Assembly: GCA_963730585.1 (NCBI GenBank)
Contig: CAVSSL010000005.1
Span: forward strand, 1-64,000
Direction of reading: 5' to 3'
Source: Pedococcus_A sp963730585
GTDB taxonomy: Bacteria; Actinomycetota; Actinomycetes; Actinomycetales; Dermatophilaceae
DNA length: 64,000 bases
Below, piece by piece: positions 1-9,746 of the stretch. The translations under genes and the position numbers were made by a program. Position 1 is the first letter of the stretch; each line of letters begins with the position of its first letter. The notes beneath the pieces are model-generated. The model had not been told where the DNA came from and did not search any database. It was given only the letters and a program-made list of their open reading frames with translations.

Positions 1-250
1 CCATGAGGGCGGCCCAGTCCTCCTCGTAGACGAGGCGGCGCGGCGGCTCCCATGCGGTGACCTGGCCGTCCGAGCCCATACTCCGGGCCCATGGTGAAGT
101 GCAGGGAGCCGCCTTCGCGCTCCTCCATCTCGGTCGGCGCGAACCAGGCGCTCATGCCCTTGGCGGTGGCGATGGCTTGCCAGACTTGCTCCGGGGTGCC
201 CGGGACCTCGATGCTGAACTCCAGGCGGTACGGGACGTTCGGGGTGGTGC

Positions 251-253
<3 letters not shown>
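1..253 (-). pseudogene. SRPBCC (AHSA1-like) gene, duplicate copy, frameshifted and cut by the window edge
   Basis: This stretch is nearly identical to the first 250 bases of the intact SRPBCC gene that ends at 2775, start codon included (CAT at 251-253). Near position 80 it carries one extra base relative to the intact copy (catact against catctc). That shifts the frame after about 58 codons, so the full protein cannot be made. The rest of the gene lies left of the window. It overlaps the upstream ArsR copy by four bases, exactly as in the intact pair. I read it as the decaying member of a tandem duplication; a base-calling error is the alternative. Confidence 0.75.
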
Positions 254-828
<575 letters not shown>

Positions 829-840
829 ATCGCCACCATG

Positions 841-866
841 CCCTTGACAATAAATCTTGTCAAGGG
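841..866 (-). promoter_or_regulatory. ArsR operator/promoter, copy 1
   Basis: A ten-base inverted repeat has arms at 841-850 (CCCTTGACAA) and 857-866 (TTGTCAAGGG), separated by six bases. On the minus strand it contains a TTGACA -35 element. A CATGGT -10-like hexamer follows after 17 bases, ending six bases before the regulator's ATG. Such a repeat fits an autoregulatory site. The intact paralogue has the same site. Confidence 0.65.
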
Positions 867-1135
867 TGCCCTCGGCATGGTGACGAGGAGGTGTAGGGGT
901 GCGCACCTACGGCTCGGGGCCGCGACTCACCCAGCGAGCATCGGGCGATCCGGTTGAGTCCGATCCGCTGGAGCGCCCGAGGGGAGGGAGTCAATCGCGG
1001 CGGAGAGGGGCGCTTACCGGTTGCGGCATGATTTGGGCGACAGAAGGGTGCGCCCTCCGCGCGGCATCATTGTGCAAGATCATCCGCCGCACCCCTGCTG
1101 ACCGCGAAGCTGGCCATCCTGTCGGTGAGCGGTGA
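867..1135. other. intergenic region, no gene seen
   Basis: Bases up to about 941 belong to the duplicated unit and match 3387-3469. After that the two copies diverge abruptly, so 941 marks one edge of the repeat. I see no convincing reading frame, tRNA or terminator in the remainder before the YdeI-type gene. Confidence 0.5.
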
Positions 1136-1141
1136 CAGGAT
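1136..1141 (+). promoter_or_regulatory. -10-like hexamer for the YdeI-type gene
   Basis: CAGGAT ends six bases before the ATG at 1148, the same geometry as other genes in this window. It suggests a leaderless transcript and supports the chosen start. Confidence 0.4.
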
Positions 1142-1147
1142 GGCCGC

Positions 1148-1741
1148 ATGTCCGGCGAGGAGACGCCCGAGGAGTTGGCCGGCCAGTCGGTGATCTCATT
1201 CGCCACTGTGCAGGACTGCGAGGCATGGTTCTGCGAGCATCAGGCCGACCACCGCGGCTTCTGGCTCAAGATTGGGAAGACGGGCGCGGCGCAGACAGTC
1301 AACTACTCCGAGGCGCTCGACGTCGCTCTCTGCCACGGCTGGATCGACGGGCAGAAGCGGGGATACGACGAGAGCTATTGGTTGCAGCGCTTCACCCCTC
1401 GCGGGCCGCGGAGCAAATGGTCGCAGATCAACCGGGACAAGGCCGAGGCGCTGATCAAGGCCGGTCGGATGCACGCGGCCGGTCAGGCGCAGGTCGACGC
1501 GGCGAAGGCTGACGGCCGGTGGGCTGCGGCCTATGCCGGCCAGAAGAGCGCGACTGTCCCCGACGACTTGGCTGCCGCGCTGGCGGCCGACCCGCAAGCC
1601 AAGGCGTTCTTCGAGACACTCTCGGGCTCCAACCGCTATGCGATCCTCTACCGCGTCCACGATGCGAAGAAGCCGGAGACCCGGGCCGCGCGCATCGCGA
1701 AGTTCGTCGCGATGTGCCACAACCACGAGACCATCCACTGA
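1148..1741 (+). CDS. YdeI/OmdA-family protein
   Basis: The 197-residue protein resembles the YdeI/OmpD-associated (OmdA) family. Features seen are the N-terminal FWLKIGK segment, a central LCHGWIDGQ motif, a YWLQRFTPR segment, and a C-terminal helical OmdA-like part with SGSNRYAILYRVHDAKKPETRAARI. Members are cytoplasmic; in enterobacteria YdeI is linked to envelope stress and peptide resistance, but the biochemistry is unknown. The gene stands alone between the two ArsR/SRPBCC copies, so the duplicated unit flanks it. The start is the only good ATG and has a -10-like hexamer six bases upstream. Confidence 0.75.
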   Translation: MSGEETPEELAGQSVISFATVQDCEAWFCEHQADHRGFWLKIGKTGAAQTVNYSEALDVALCHGWIDGQKRGYDESYWLQRFTPRGPRSKWSQINRDKAEALIKAGRMHAAGQAQVDAAKADGRWAAAYAGQKSATVPDDLAAALAADPQAKAFFETLSGSNRYAILYRVHDAKKPETRAARIAKFVAMCHNHETIH

Positions 1742-1983
1742 CTGGCGGCGAGTCCCCGATCTCGCTGATCGGCCGGTGCGAGGCCGCCCACGGATGCTCA
1801 AAACTCCGGACGTCGGCCGCTCGGCGCTGTCCAGCGAAAGACTAGGGGAAGACCGCCTTGCCTCCGCAGGTGTTGCCCCGCGGAACGTCTGGAGTTCGGG
1901 CAAACCGATAAGCCAAGCCCCTACCCGCCCTCGACGCGGCGGAGTGACGCATCCACAGGGCCGCCCTCGGTAACGGCAGAAGA

Positions 1984-2771
1984 TCAGGCCGGTACGGAGA
2001 TTCCCTGCAGCCAGGCCTGCCAGGCCGGCTCTTCGCGCCGCACGTAGTCCGCGGCGTCGGCGGAGAACAGGTACGCCCGTACGCCGGCCGTCGCCTTGCC
2101 GTCGCCCTCGTCCCACGCGAAGACGCTGAGCATTCCGGGCACCGGCGCGGTGAGCCGGACCAGCGTCTGCCGCTCACCGACGCGCTCGACCCTGCCGTTG
2201 GCGCCGCGCACCTCGACCGTGGCGCCCTCGTCGCCCAGCCCGAGCGCGTCGTGCAGGGTTGACCAGAGCGCCTCCGCGTCGCCGGGGTGGGAGGCGGTGG
2301 CTTCCAGGTGTGTGGCCTCCTGGCCGGGGAAGTGCGACAGGTAGAGGCGCAGGTTGTCGAAGAACGGCATCCAGCCGGGGCCCATGGTGTCCCAGAACTC
2401 CGACTCCCAGTCGGCGCCGGTCCCGAAGCCGCTGCTGGTGACGCGCACGATGCAGGTTCCGCCGGACTGTGCCTCGACGAGGAACTCCGACGTCAGCGGG
2501 CTGAGCGCATCGGGGTCCTTGCCCATGAGGGCGGCCCAGTCCTCCTCGTAGACGAGGCGGCGCGGCGGCTCCCATGCGGTGACGTGGCCGTCCGAGCCCA
2601 TCTCCGGGCCCATGGTGAAGTGCAGGGAGCCGCCTTCGCGCTCCTCCATCTCGGTCGGCGCGAACCAGGCGCTCATGCCCTTGGCGGTGGCGATGGCTTG
2701 CCAGACCTGCTGCGGGGTGCCCGGGACCTCGACGCTGAACTCGAGGCGGTACGGGACGTTCGGGGTGGTGC

Positions 2772-2775
<4 letters not shown>
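1984..2775 (-). CDS. SRPBCC (AHSA1-like) domain protein
   Basis: The 263-residue protein begins with a START/Bet-v1-like SRPBCC domain of the Hsp90-activator-homologue (AHSA1) class. Recognisable parts are the VWQAIATAKGMSAWFAP segment (residues about 24-40) and the WEPPRRLVYEED strand. The C-terminal half (about 150-263) is a second, less recognisable region. Such domains bind hydrophobic ligands in a deep cavity; no enzymatic role can be assigned. It overlaps the upstream ArsR gene by four bases (ATGA), so the two are cotranscribed and translationally coupled. ArsR plus SRPBCC is a common actinobacterial pair, in which the regulator probably controls both. Confidence 0.85.
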
Positions 2776-3350
<575 letters not shown>

Positions 3351-3364
3351 ATCGCCACCATGCG

Positions 3365-3386
3365 CTTGACAACAAATCTTGTCAAG
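3365..3386 (-). promoter_or_regulatory. ArsR operator/promoter, copy 2
   Basis: An eight-base perfect inverted repeat, CTTGACAA (3365-3372) and TTGTCAAG (3379-3386), has a six-base spacer. The minus-strand reading contains TTGACA, and 17 bases later CATGGT, six bases before the ATG at 3350. The symmetry is kept in copy 1 although the spacer has changed by one base, which argues that the arms are under selection. Confidence 0.7.
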
Positions 3387-3538
3387 GAGTGGGCCCTCGA
3401 CATGGTGACGAGGAGATGCAGGGGTGGCGCACCTACGGCTCGGGGCCACGACTCACCCAGCGAGCATCAACGATCGGGACACTCGTCTCGACACCAGTGC
3501 TCTTGACGCGGCGGAAGGACGCACGCTCACGGGCAGGC

Positions 3539-3624
3539 CCAGGTGTCCCTGGGGATGCCTGGACCGGCGGGTCAGGGCCGGAGGGCAGAAACCAAGATCG
3601 GGCTGGTGGGGACTTCCCTCCTGG
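3539..3624 (+). ncRNA. candidate structured RNA with an SRP-like apex
   Basis: The segment can fold as one long hairpin. Pairings are CCAGG 3539-3543 with CCTGG 3620-3624, GTCCCT 3545-3550 with GGGGAC 3608-3613, ACCGGC 3563-3568 with GCTGGT 3602-3607, and GGT 3570-3572 with ACC 3591-3593. The apex reads CAGG-GCC-GGAG-GGC-AGAA. The conserved bacterial SRP RNA domain IV reads CAGG-NCC-GGAA-GGN-AGCA, so the normally invariant C is missing here. A strong hairpin follows at 3653. Sequence alone cannot establish expression; this may be a relic or a chance fold. Confidence 0.25.
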
Positions 3625-3652
3625 CTTACAAGCGGCTTCGCCGCGTCAGACA

Positions 3653-3680
3653 ACGCCCTCCGGTTCGCCGGAGGGCGTTT
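3653..3680 (+). terminator. intrinsic terminator-like hairpin
   Basis: An 11-base-pair stem (3653-3663 with 3668-3678) has a TTCG loop and is followed by three T residues on the plus strand. It sits between the candidate RNA and the 3' end of the ABC permease. It may stop transcription from either side, although the T tract is short. Confidence 0.5.
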
Positions 3681-3705
3681 CTGGTGTCTGCTGCGTGGGG
3701 CGGAG

Positions 3706-5350
3706 TCAGGCCGGCAGGACGAGGTTCCTGTGGCGCATGACCAGGACCGACCCCATCGCCAACAAGGCGCCAGCGACCCCGAGCCCCAGGATCGGTGCCA
3801 GCGTGACGGCGGCCGCGGGCGCGTTCGGCACATGGGTGAAGGGCGACAGGTTCAACAGCCACGACGGCAGCCCCAGGGAGGGGCCGAACATCGGCCCGAC
3901 GACGATGGAGGCCACCACCAGCGCCCACGAGAGACCTGCCGACCATCGTGGGACCACCATGATGGCGGCCACGGCGCCGGCGCCCAGGACGGCGATCGCC
4001 GGGAGCTGGACCGCTGCAGCGGCGACGAGGTCACCCAGCAGGGCGCCCCGTGCCACCGAGCACGCTTCCACCGGTGATGGCCATCGCCACCGCGAAGCCC
4101 AGCAACAGCAGCGAGGCCCCGGCCAGGGCGTTGAGGGCGTAGGCGCCCAGCCAGCGCACCCGTGAGACCGCAGTCGCCAGCACCGGTTCCAACGTGCCCC
4201 GAGCCTCGTCGTGGTGCAGGCGGAGCAGGAGCGTCACGACGTAGATCGACACAGCCATGCCGGCGATCTGCATCATCGAGGCCCAGTACGCGCCGAGGAG
4301 GTCGACGTCGCCGCCGAAGGTGGCGTACCAGTCCGTCGCCGCCCCCTCGAGGCCCTTGATCTGGTCGCTCAGCGCTCCGAAGATCAGGCCGAAGCCGACC
4401 AGGCCCACGGCCCAGCCGAGCAGCGCCCCCCGCTGCAGCCGCCACACGAGTCCGGACGGGCTCAGGAGGGCCGGGCTCGCAGAGGCGGCGCCCCTGCGCT
4501 CGGGCCACATCCCACGGCCCACGTCACGTCGGCCGGCCAGGGCGACAGCCACGAAGAACAGCGACGCCACGGCCAGCCCGGCGAGACCCAACGGCCACCA
4601 CAGGTTCTCCGCGAACGGCCGCACCTGCTGGCCCCACCCGATCGGCGACAGCCACGCCGGCCACGCGCTCGTGACCCGCAGCGCGGCTGAGTCGACCGTC
4701 CCCAGCATGTTGCCCAGCGCTGCCAACATGAACGAAGCGCCGAGCCCGGCACTCGCCAGGCCGGTCGCCCCGCGGCTGGTGGACGCCAGCTGCGAGGTCA
4801 CCGCAGCGACGCCGGTGAAGGCGACGCCCACCAGGGCAATCGACATGCCGGCGGCCAGAGACCCGGCGGCGGGTTGGCCCGCGAGCACCATGCCGAGCGC
4901 CAGCATCACCGCGAGCGCCAGGTTCGCAGCAACGGCGACCACCACGGCCGCGGCCAGGGAGGCGTAGCGGCCGACCACGCCAGCACCCAACATCTCCTCA
5001 CGACCGAGCTCCTCGGACTGGCGGGTGTGCCGCACCACCGCGAGCACGCTCATCACCGCGGCGAGCACGGCCAGCGTCAGTGCGTCCCGATGGAGCGTGT
5101 AGCCCCCGACGCTGGTTCCGGTCACCAGGCCGAGGACGCGCATGCCGGGGTTCTCGACGACGATGCGGGTGTCCAGCTCCAGCAGGTCCGGGTGCTTGGC
5201 GTAGTTGCTGTCGAACAGGGCCGTGGTCGCCGCGAGGAAGGCGGCCATGCCGAGGATCCAGGCGGGGAGCGTGACCCGGTCACGTCGCAGCGCGAGACGG
5301 ACCAGCCGCATCGTGCCGGTGAAGCCGCTCATCCCGGTGAAGCCGCTCAT
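3706..5350 (-). pseudogene. ABC exporter permease, frameshifted near the 3' end
   Basis: From the start at 5350 (MSGFTG) the frame encodes a polytopic ABC-2-type exporter permease with many hydrophobic segments, but it hits a stop at 4031. The missing last membrane segments (from ARGALLGDLVAAAAVQLPA to MRHRNLVLPA) are encoded in another frame down to 3706. One indel between about 4040 and 4075 would restore a continuous protein of about 547 residues. Its ATG overlaps the stop of the upstream ATPase gene by four bases. An 18-base tandem duplication at the 5' end gives two in-frame starts (5350 and 5332). Either the gene is inactive or the base call is wrong. Confidence 0.75.
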
Positions 5351-6291
5351 CGTGCCGTCACCACCTCCGAAGCCGCGTCCTCGACGGGCGTGCTGATGTC
5401 CTCGCCGTAGTGCCGCAGGAACAGCTCCTCGAGCGTCGGCGGTGACGTGACGATGGACCGCACCTCGAGCTGGACCAGGTGCGCCAGCACGTGGTTGAGC
5501 TCGCCCGGGTCGACGCTGAACTCGGCGTGCCCGTCGTGCTGTCGGGCGTCGTGCACGCCGGGCCACCGTTCCACGGACTGGAGGGGTCTGACGGTGTCGA
5601 CGGCCACCGACGTGCGGGTGAGGTGCCGCAGCTCGTCGAACGTGCCGCTCTCAGCGGCCTGCCCCGCCCGGATGATCGTGACCCGGTCACACAGGGCCTC
5701 CACCTCGGACAGGATGTGGCTGGAGAGCAGGATGCTCCGACCAGCCGCTCGCAGCTCCTGGACGACGTCCTGGAAGACCGCCTCCATGAGCGGGTCCAGC
5801 CCGGACGTGGGCTCATCGAGCAGGTAGAGCTCCACGTCGGAGGAGAACGCCGCCACGAGGGCGACCTTCTGCCGGTTCCCCTTGGAGTAGGCGCGGATCT
5901 TCTTGGTCGGGTCGAGCTGGAACCGCTGGAGCAGCTCCTCCCTCCGAGATGGGGCCAGCCCACCGCGCAGGTCGCCCAGCAGGTCGATCACTTCGCCGCC
6001 GGTGAGGTTGGGCCAGAGGTTCACCTCCCCGGGGACGTAGGCCAGACGCCGGTGCAACGCCACGGCGTCGTGCCAGGGATCACCATCGAGCAGTGCGACC
6101 TGCCCGTCATCCGCGCGCAACAGCCCCAGGAGGACGCGGATCGTGGTCGTCTTCCCGGCGCCGTTCGGTCCGAGGAAGCCGTGGACCTCGCCGGCCTCCA
6201 CGTGCAGGTCGAGGTGGTTGAGGGCCCGCGTGTGGGGGCCGAAGTCCTTCACGAGTCCGGACATCGCTATGGCAGTCGCCACGGGAACCAC
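5347..6291 (-). CDS. ABC exporter ATP-binding protein
   Basis: The 314-residue nucleotide-binding protein has a Walker A motif GPNGAGKTT (residues 41-49), Walker B LYLLDEPTSGLDP and an H-loop SSH. Its signature motif is degenerate (YSKGNRQ in place of LSGGQ), which is common in the drug/antibiotic exporter subgroup of ABC-2 systems. A C-terminal extension of about 90 residues follows the ATPase core. It would energise the membrane protein encoded directly downstream. That partner is frameshifted, so the transporter may be non-functional. The substrate is unknown. Confidence 0.9.
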   Translation of the reverse strand: MVPVATAIAMSGLVKDFGPHTRALNHLDLHVEAGEVHGFLGPNGAGKTTTIRVLLGLLRADDGQVALLDGDPWHDAVALHRRLAYVPGEVNLWPNLTGGEVIDLLGDLRGGLAPSRREELLQRFQLDPTKKIRAYSKGNRQKVALVAAFSSDVELYLLDEPTSGLDPLMEAVFQDVVQELRAAGRSILLSSHILSEVEALCDRVTIIRAGQAAESGTFDELRHLTRTSVAVDTVRPLQSVERWPGVHDARQHDGHAEFSVDPGELNHVLAHLVQLEVRSIVTSPPTLEELFLRHYGEDISTPVEDAASEVVTAR

Positions 6292-6478
6292 TTCCTTCCG
6301 CGTCGCTCCTTGCCTTCAGCCCATGCCTGGTGCGCCGGGCTCGGCAGGGTCCAAGGTCACCAAAGGCGACCCGCTGGGTCCGCGAGTGACTGCCGGTCAC
6401 GGGTCGGAACTCCGGTTCCGCGGGACCTTCCCGCTCCGGGGATCGAAAAGCCCGTGGCTCCACGGCGTGACGTGTCCC

Positions 6479-6484
6479 TACGCT
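6479..6484 (+). promoter_or_regulatory. -10 hexamer, leaderless promoter
   Basis: TACGCT ends six bases before the ATG at 6491, which would place the transcription start at or next to the start codon. Confidence 0.5.
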
Positions 6485-6490
6485 GGCCGG

Positions 6491-6811
6491 ATGCCCGAGC
6501 GGATCATGTACCTGCAGCTGAAGACGGGACACGACACCGACCGGGGCCCGGCGTGGATCGCCCGGGTGCGGTTCTCGAAGACGTGGAACACCGCCTATGT
6601 CCACGGCCGCACGCTCAGGCGTGCGGCTGGCATGTTCGACGCCAACTTCTACGACGTCGACACCCTCGAGGAGTTCTGGCTCTCCGGGCCCAAGCGCGAC
6701 CAGACCGATGGCCGCTACAGCTCCGCTCGCCCCACGGTCGACGAGGACGTGAAGCAGGACTACGAAGCGTTCCTCAGCGGTCGTGCGCTTCCGGGCAGGG
6801 AGAACGGCTGA
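6491..6811 (+). CDS. small conserved protein of unknown function
   Basis: This 106-residue soluble protein is rich in aromatic and charged residues (AWIARVRFSKTWNTAYVHGR, then FDANFYDVDTLEEFW). I recall relatives in many actinobacteria, sometimes mislabelled as 1-deoxyxylulose-5-phosphate synthase. It is far too short for that enzyme and has no thiamine-diphosphate motif. No function can be assigned. Although an open frame continues upstream, the start at 6491 is supported by a -10 hexamer six bases before it and by where the family normally begins. It is a single-gene unit between the divergent ABC operon and a secreted protease gene. Confidence 0.7.
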   Translation: MPERIMYLQLKTGHDTDRGPAWIARVRFSKTWNTAYVHGRTLRRAAGMFDANFYDVDTLEEFWLSGPKRDQTDGRYSSARPTVDEDVKQDYEAFLSGRALPGRENG

Positions 6812-6882
6812 GCGCTTCTGGTCCTGCACCTCGTAGCCGCGATATGGGTACGAGCCGGGCGAAAATGGGCGATGCTACGCCC

Positions 6883-8874
6883 ATGACTCTCGGGGGGCGA
6901 GGGCGCTTTGGCGCGTTGGCAGTGGTGGGAGCGGCGGTCGTCGCCCTGACAGGGACGGTGGTGACGGCGGGTCCGGCGCACGCCGACCAGGACCTCCTCC
7001 AGAAGGGCTCGTCACGCTACGTCGTGTCCGACACCGGTGCACCGGTGAAGGTGACGCAGGAGGTGACGCTGACCAACCGGCGGCCCTCGACCGCGACGCA
7101 CTACTTCTTCCTGGAGGGCTACACGCTGTGGCTGCCGTCGGGGGCGACAGACCTCAGGGCGACGTCCCGCGGGTCGTCGATCCCCGCCTCCCTCGTGAAG
7201 CGCGACGGGTTGGACTTCGCCGCCGTCTCGTTCCCCAGCCCCCTGCGGTACGGCCAGAGCCGGACCTTCACGGTGACCTACACGATCAAGGGGTCGCCGC
7301 CGCGGTCCTCCCGCCCCGGGCGGGTGGGCAAGGGGTATGCCGCGATCGACGTCTTCTCGCCGGGAGACACAGGGCAGGCCACGGTCGAGGTCGTCTCGCC
7401 GCGCTGGATGACCCTCGACCTCGGCGTCGAGTACACGGAGAAGACCGTCGGTGACAACCGGGTGGCCACGGTCTCCGGCGGGGGACCGAACGGGTTGTGG
7501 TCCATGCTGTCGCTGCGCGACCCCTCGCAGGTGGCCAAGCGCAGCGTGCAGGTGGACGACCACACGTTCTCGGTCGTCGGCTTCCCCGGCGACACCCGGT
7601 GGTCCGCCTTCATCACCAAGCAGCTTCCCCCAGCAGTTCGCGAGCTCGAGCGGCTCACGGGCCAGCAGTGGCCGAGCCCGTCGACCACCATCACGGAGGA
7701 CTTCAGCCGTCAGGTCTACGGGTGGGACGGCGTCTACGAGAAGGGCGCCATCGACATCTCCGAGTCGCTGGACCCGTCCCTGCTCGCGCACGAGCTGGCC
7801 CACGCCTGGGCGAACTTCGACCACCTCGACGACCGGTGGCTCGTCGAGGGGCTGGCCCAGGAGCTGACGACGCAGGCCATGGCGGGCCTGAAGGGCAAGG
7901 ACGCCACGCACCAGCGCGTGACGCCCACCCAGAAGGGCGCCTTCCCCCTCGCCGGATGGGCAGCCGCCGACGGCGCCGCCGGCAAGGCTGAGGCCTACGG
8001 CTACCCGGCGTCGTGGCGGGCCGTGCACGAGCTCGTCGCCGGCACCACGGTCGCCCGCCCGGAGCTGTTCCGGGCGCTGACCACCCAGAAGACGCCCTAC
8101 GACATCCCGGGAGAGAAGACCCTCCTCACGCATCCGACGACCTGGCGGCAGGCGTACGACCTCTTCGAGGTCGTCGGCGGCAACCGGCGGACCCGCGAGC
8201 TGATGACCCGATGGGTCATCTCCAAGGAGGACACCAAGCTCCTGGCTGCGCGGCAGGCCGCGCGCTCGGCGTATGCCGCGCAGGACGGCCGGGACGGGAC
8301 GTGGGCTCCTCCCCGGGGCGTGCGGGCCGCCATGGCCGACTGGGACTTCACCGCCTCCGGGCGCGCGCTCGCCCTCACCCGACAGCTGGCCGAGCAGGCG
8401 AGCACCGCCCAGAAGGCAGCGAGCACGCACGGCGTGGACGCGAAGGCGGTGCGCGCGGCATACCAGGGCGCCGATGACACGCAGGAGTACCGCGAGGTGG
8501 ACCGTCAGCTGGCCACCTTCACCCGCCAGGCGGCGGCCTACGGCTCCCTGCGCGCCGAGGTGGGTGCGGCGAACCCCGTGGCGCGGATCGGCGCGGCGGT
8601 GGTCAGCCCGGCTGCCGACCTGACCGGCGCGAAGGCGGCCATGGAGAAGGGCGACGCCGCTGCGGCCGACCGTGCCCTCGAGGCGGCCCGCTCCCGGGCG
8701 GGGATGGCGACCTGGGTCGGCGCCGGGCTCGTCCTGGCAGCCCTGACGCTGCTGGGTCTCGCGGCCCTCCTGGCATGGCGACTGCGGAGCAGGTCCCGGA
8801 CGGCGGGCCCGGAGGCCACCGCGCCCCAGCCTGACACCGACCACACCGGGGCCACCGAGGTGACCGTGGGCTGA
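6883..8874 (+). CDS. membrane-anchored gluzincin-type metalloprotease
   Basis: The 663-residue protein has a signal peptide (residues 1-34, ending AHA), an immunoglobulin-like or M1-N-like beta region, and a catalytic HELAH motif at 303-307. A WLVEGLAQE segment follows, whose glutamate (residue 322) would be the third zinc ligand. This gives HExxH-x14-E, as in gluzincins (peptidase MA clan). The end carries one membrane helix (about 611-634) and a short basic cytoplasmic tail. The active site should therefore face outside. It resembles M1 aminopeptidases only around the active site, and no substrate can be named. In-frame ATGs at 6844 and 6865 are alternatives, but the signal peptide favours 6883. 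Confidence 0.75.
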   Translation: MTLGGRGRFGALAVVGAAVVALTGTVVTAGPAHADQDLLQKGSSRYVVSDTGAPVKVTQEVTLTNRRPSTATHYFFLEGYTLWLPSGATDLRATSRGSSIPASLVKRDGLDFAAVSFPSPLRYGQSRTFTVTYTIKGSPPRSSRPGRVGKGYAAIDVFSPGDTGQATVEVVSPRWMTLDLGVEYTEKTVGDNRVATVSGGGPNGLWSMLSLRDPSQVAKRSVQVDDHTFSVVGFPGDTRWSAFITKQLPPAVRELERLTGQQWPSPSTTITEDFSRQVYGWDGVYEKGAIDISESLDPSLLAHELAHAWANFDHLDDRWLVEGLAQELTTQAMAGLKGKDATHQRVTPTQKGAFPLAGWAAADGAAGKAEAYGYPASWRAVHELVAGTTVARPELFRALTTQKTPYDIPGEKTLLTHPTTWRQAYDLFEVVGGNRRTRELMTRWVISKEDTKLLAARQAARSAYAAQDGRDGTWAPPRGVRAAMADWDFTASGRALALTRQLAEQASTAQKAASTHGVDAKAVRAAYQGADDTQEYREVDRQLATFTRQAAAYGSLRAEVGAANPVARIGAAVVSPAADLTGAKAAMEKGDAAAADRALEAARSRAGMATWVGAGLVLAALTLLGLAALLAWRLRSRSRTAGPEATAPQPDTDHTGATEVTVG

Positions 8875-8886
8875 ACCGCCCTCGCG

Positions 8887-9648
8887 CTATCCGGTCTGTG
8901 AGACCTTGCCCGTCCGCACCAGCTCCTCCGCGAGGTCGGCGAGCCGGCGGTTGGTGCGCTGGCTGACGACCCGCAGCATGTCGAAGGCCTGCTCCGGCGA
9001 GCACTTGTGGCGCTCGACGAGGACGCCGACGGCCGCGCCGATCCACCGGTTGCTGTCCAGGGCGGTCTGCAGGTTCTCGGCCCGGTCCGCCACCGTCGCA
9101 GCCTCGATGGCGATGGTGGCGTGGTCGGCGAGCAGGGCGGCCCGCCCCTGGGCACCGCTGTCGAACGCGTTCGGGCTCCCTGCGTAGAGGGTCAGCACGC
9201 CCAGGGCCCTGCCGTTGAGCCTGAGACCGAACGACAGCACCGAGCGGACGGGGGTGCGGGTCACCATCTCCTCCGGGTAACCGTCGAAGCGGCGCTCGCG
9301 AGTGAGGTCGGGGGCGTACACCATGGAACCGATCGCGAAGGCCTCCCAGCCGGGACTCGTGCGGCTCCGCCCGGCGATCTCGGCGATGGTCCGCATCAGC
9401 GCGTCGTCGGTGCCCGCGGAGTGCCGGGCCGGTCGTTCGGTGAGGTGGTCGGCCGCGGCGGCCGCCGCCCAGTCGCACGGGACGATTCCGAGCGCTCGGG
9501 TCACCAGTTCCTGGAGCGTGGGGTTGACCCCGCCGAGCTCCGCCAGCGAGCGCGCCAGAGCAGCGAAGACCTCGGCCGGCCCGAGGTCGGTTGCGGGCAC
9601 TGGGTCTGCCGTGTCCGCCGTGTCTGCTGTGTCCGCCATGGGTGCCAC
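8887..9648 (-). CDS. GAF-ANTAR domain RNA-binding regulator
   Basis: The 253-residue protein has a GAF sensor domain (residues about 25-175) and a C-terminal ANTAR domain (about 190-245, with SNRWIGAAVGVLVERH and QAFDMLRVVSQRTNR). ANTAR domains bind paired hexaloop hairpins in mRNA leaders and act as antiterminators. The GAF part probably senses a small ligand or redox state. The N-terminus holds a repeated Ala-Asp-Thr tract encoded by 9-base repeats. The GTG start has TAGGCT (9655-9660) six bases upstream. The next gene upstream encodes an RsbW-like ATPase, suggesting a stress-signalling neighbourhood. Confidence 0.88.
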   Translation of the reverse strand: MAPMADTADTADTADPVPATDLGPAEVFAALARSLAELGGVNPTLQELVTRALGIVPCDWAAAAAADHLTERPARHSAGTDDALMRTIAEIAGRSRTSPGWEAFAIGSMVYAPDLTRERRFDGYPEEMVTRTPVRSVLSFGLRLNGRALGVLTLYAGSPNAFDSGAQGRAALLADHATIAIEAATVADRAENLQTALDSNRWIGAAVGVLVERHKCSPEQAFDMLRVVSQRTNRRLADLAEELVRTGKVSQTG

Positions 9649-9654
9649 GTTCCG

Positions 9655-9660
9655 AGCCTA
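9655..9660 (-). promoter_or_regulatory. -10 hexamer, leaderless promoter of the GAF-ANTAR gene
   Basis: The minus strand reads TAGGCT, then six bases, then the GTG at 9648. The geometry matches other genes here and favours this GTG over the internal ATG three codons later. Confidence 0.5.
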
Positions 9661-9746
9661 GGGACCTGCCCCGGCGCCAGCAAGGAGCCGCCGGCGTCCA
9701 GCACCCCGGACTGTCTGGGACTGTCACGCAAGGGGTTTCGCGACCG

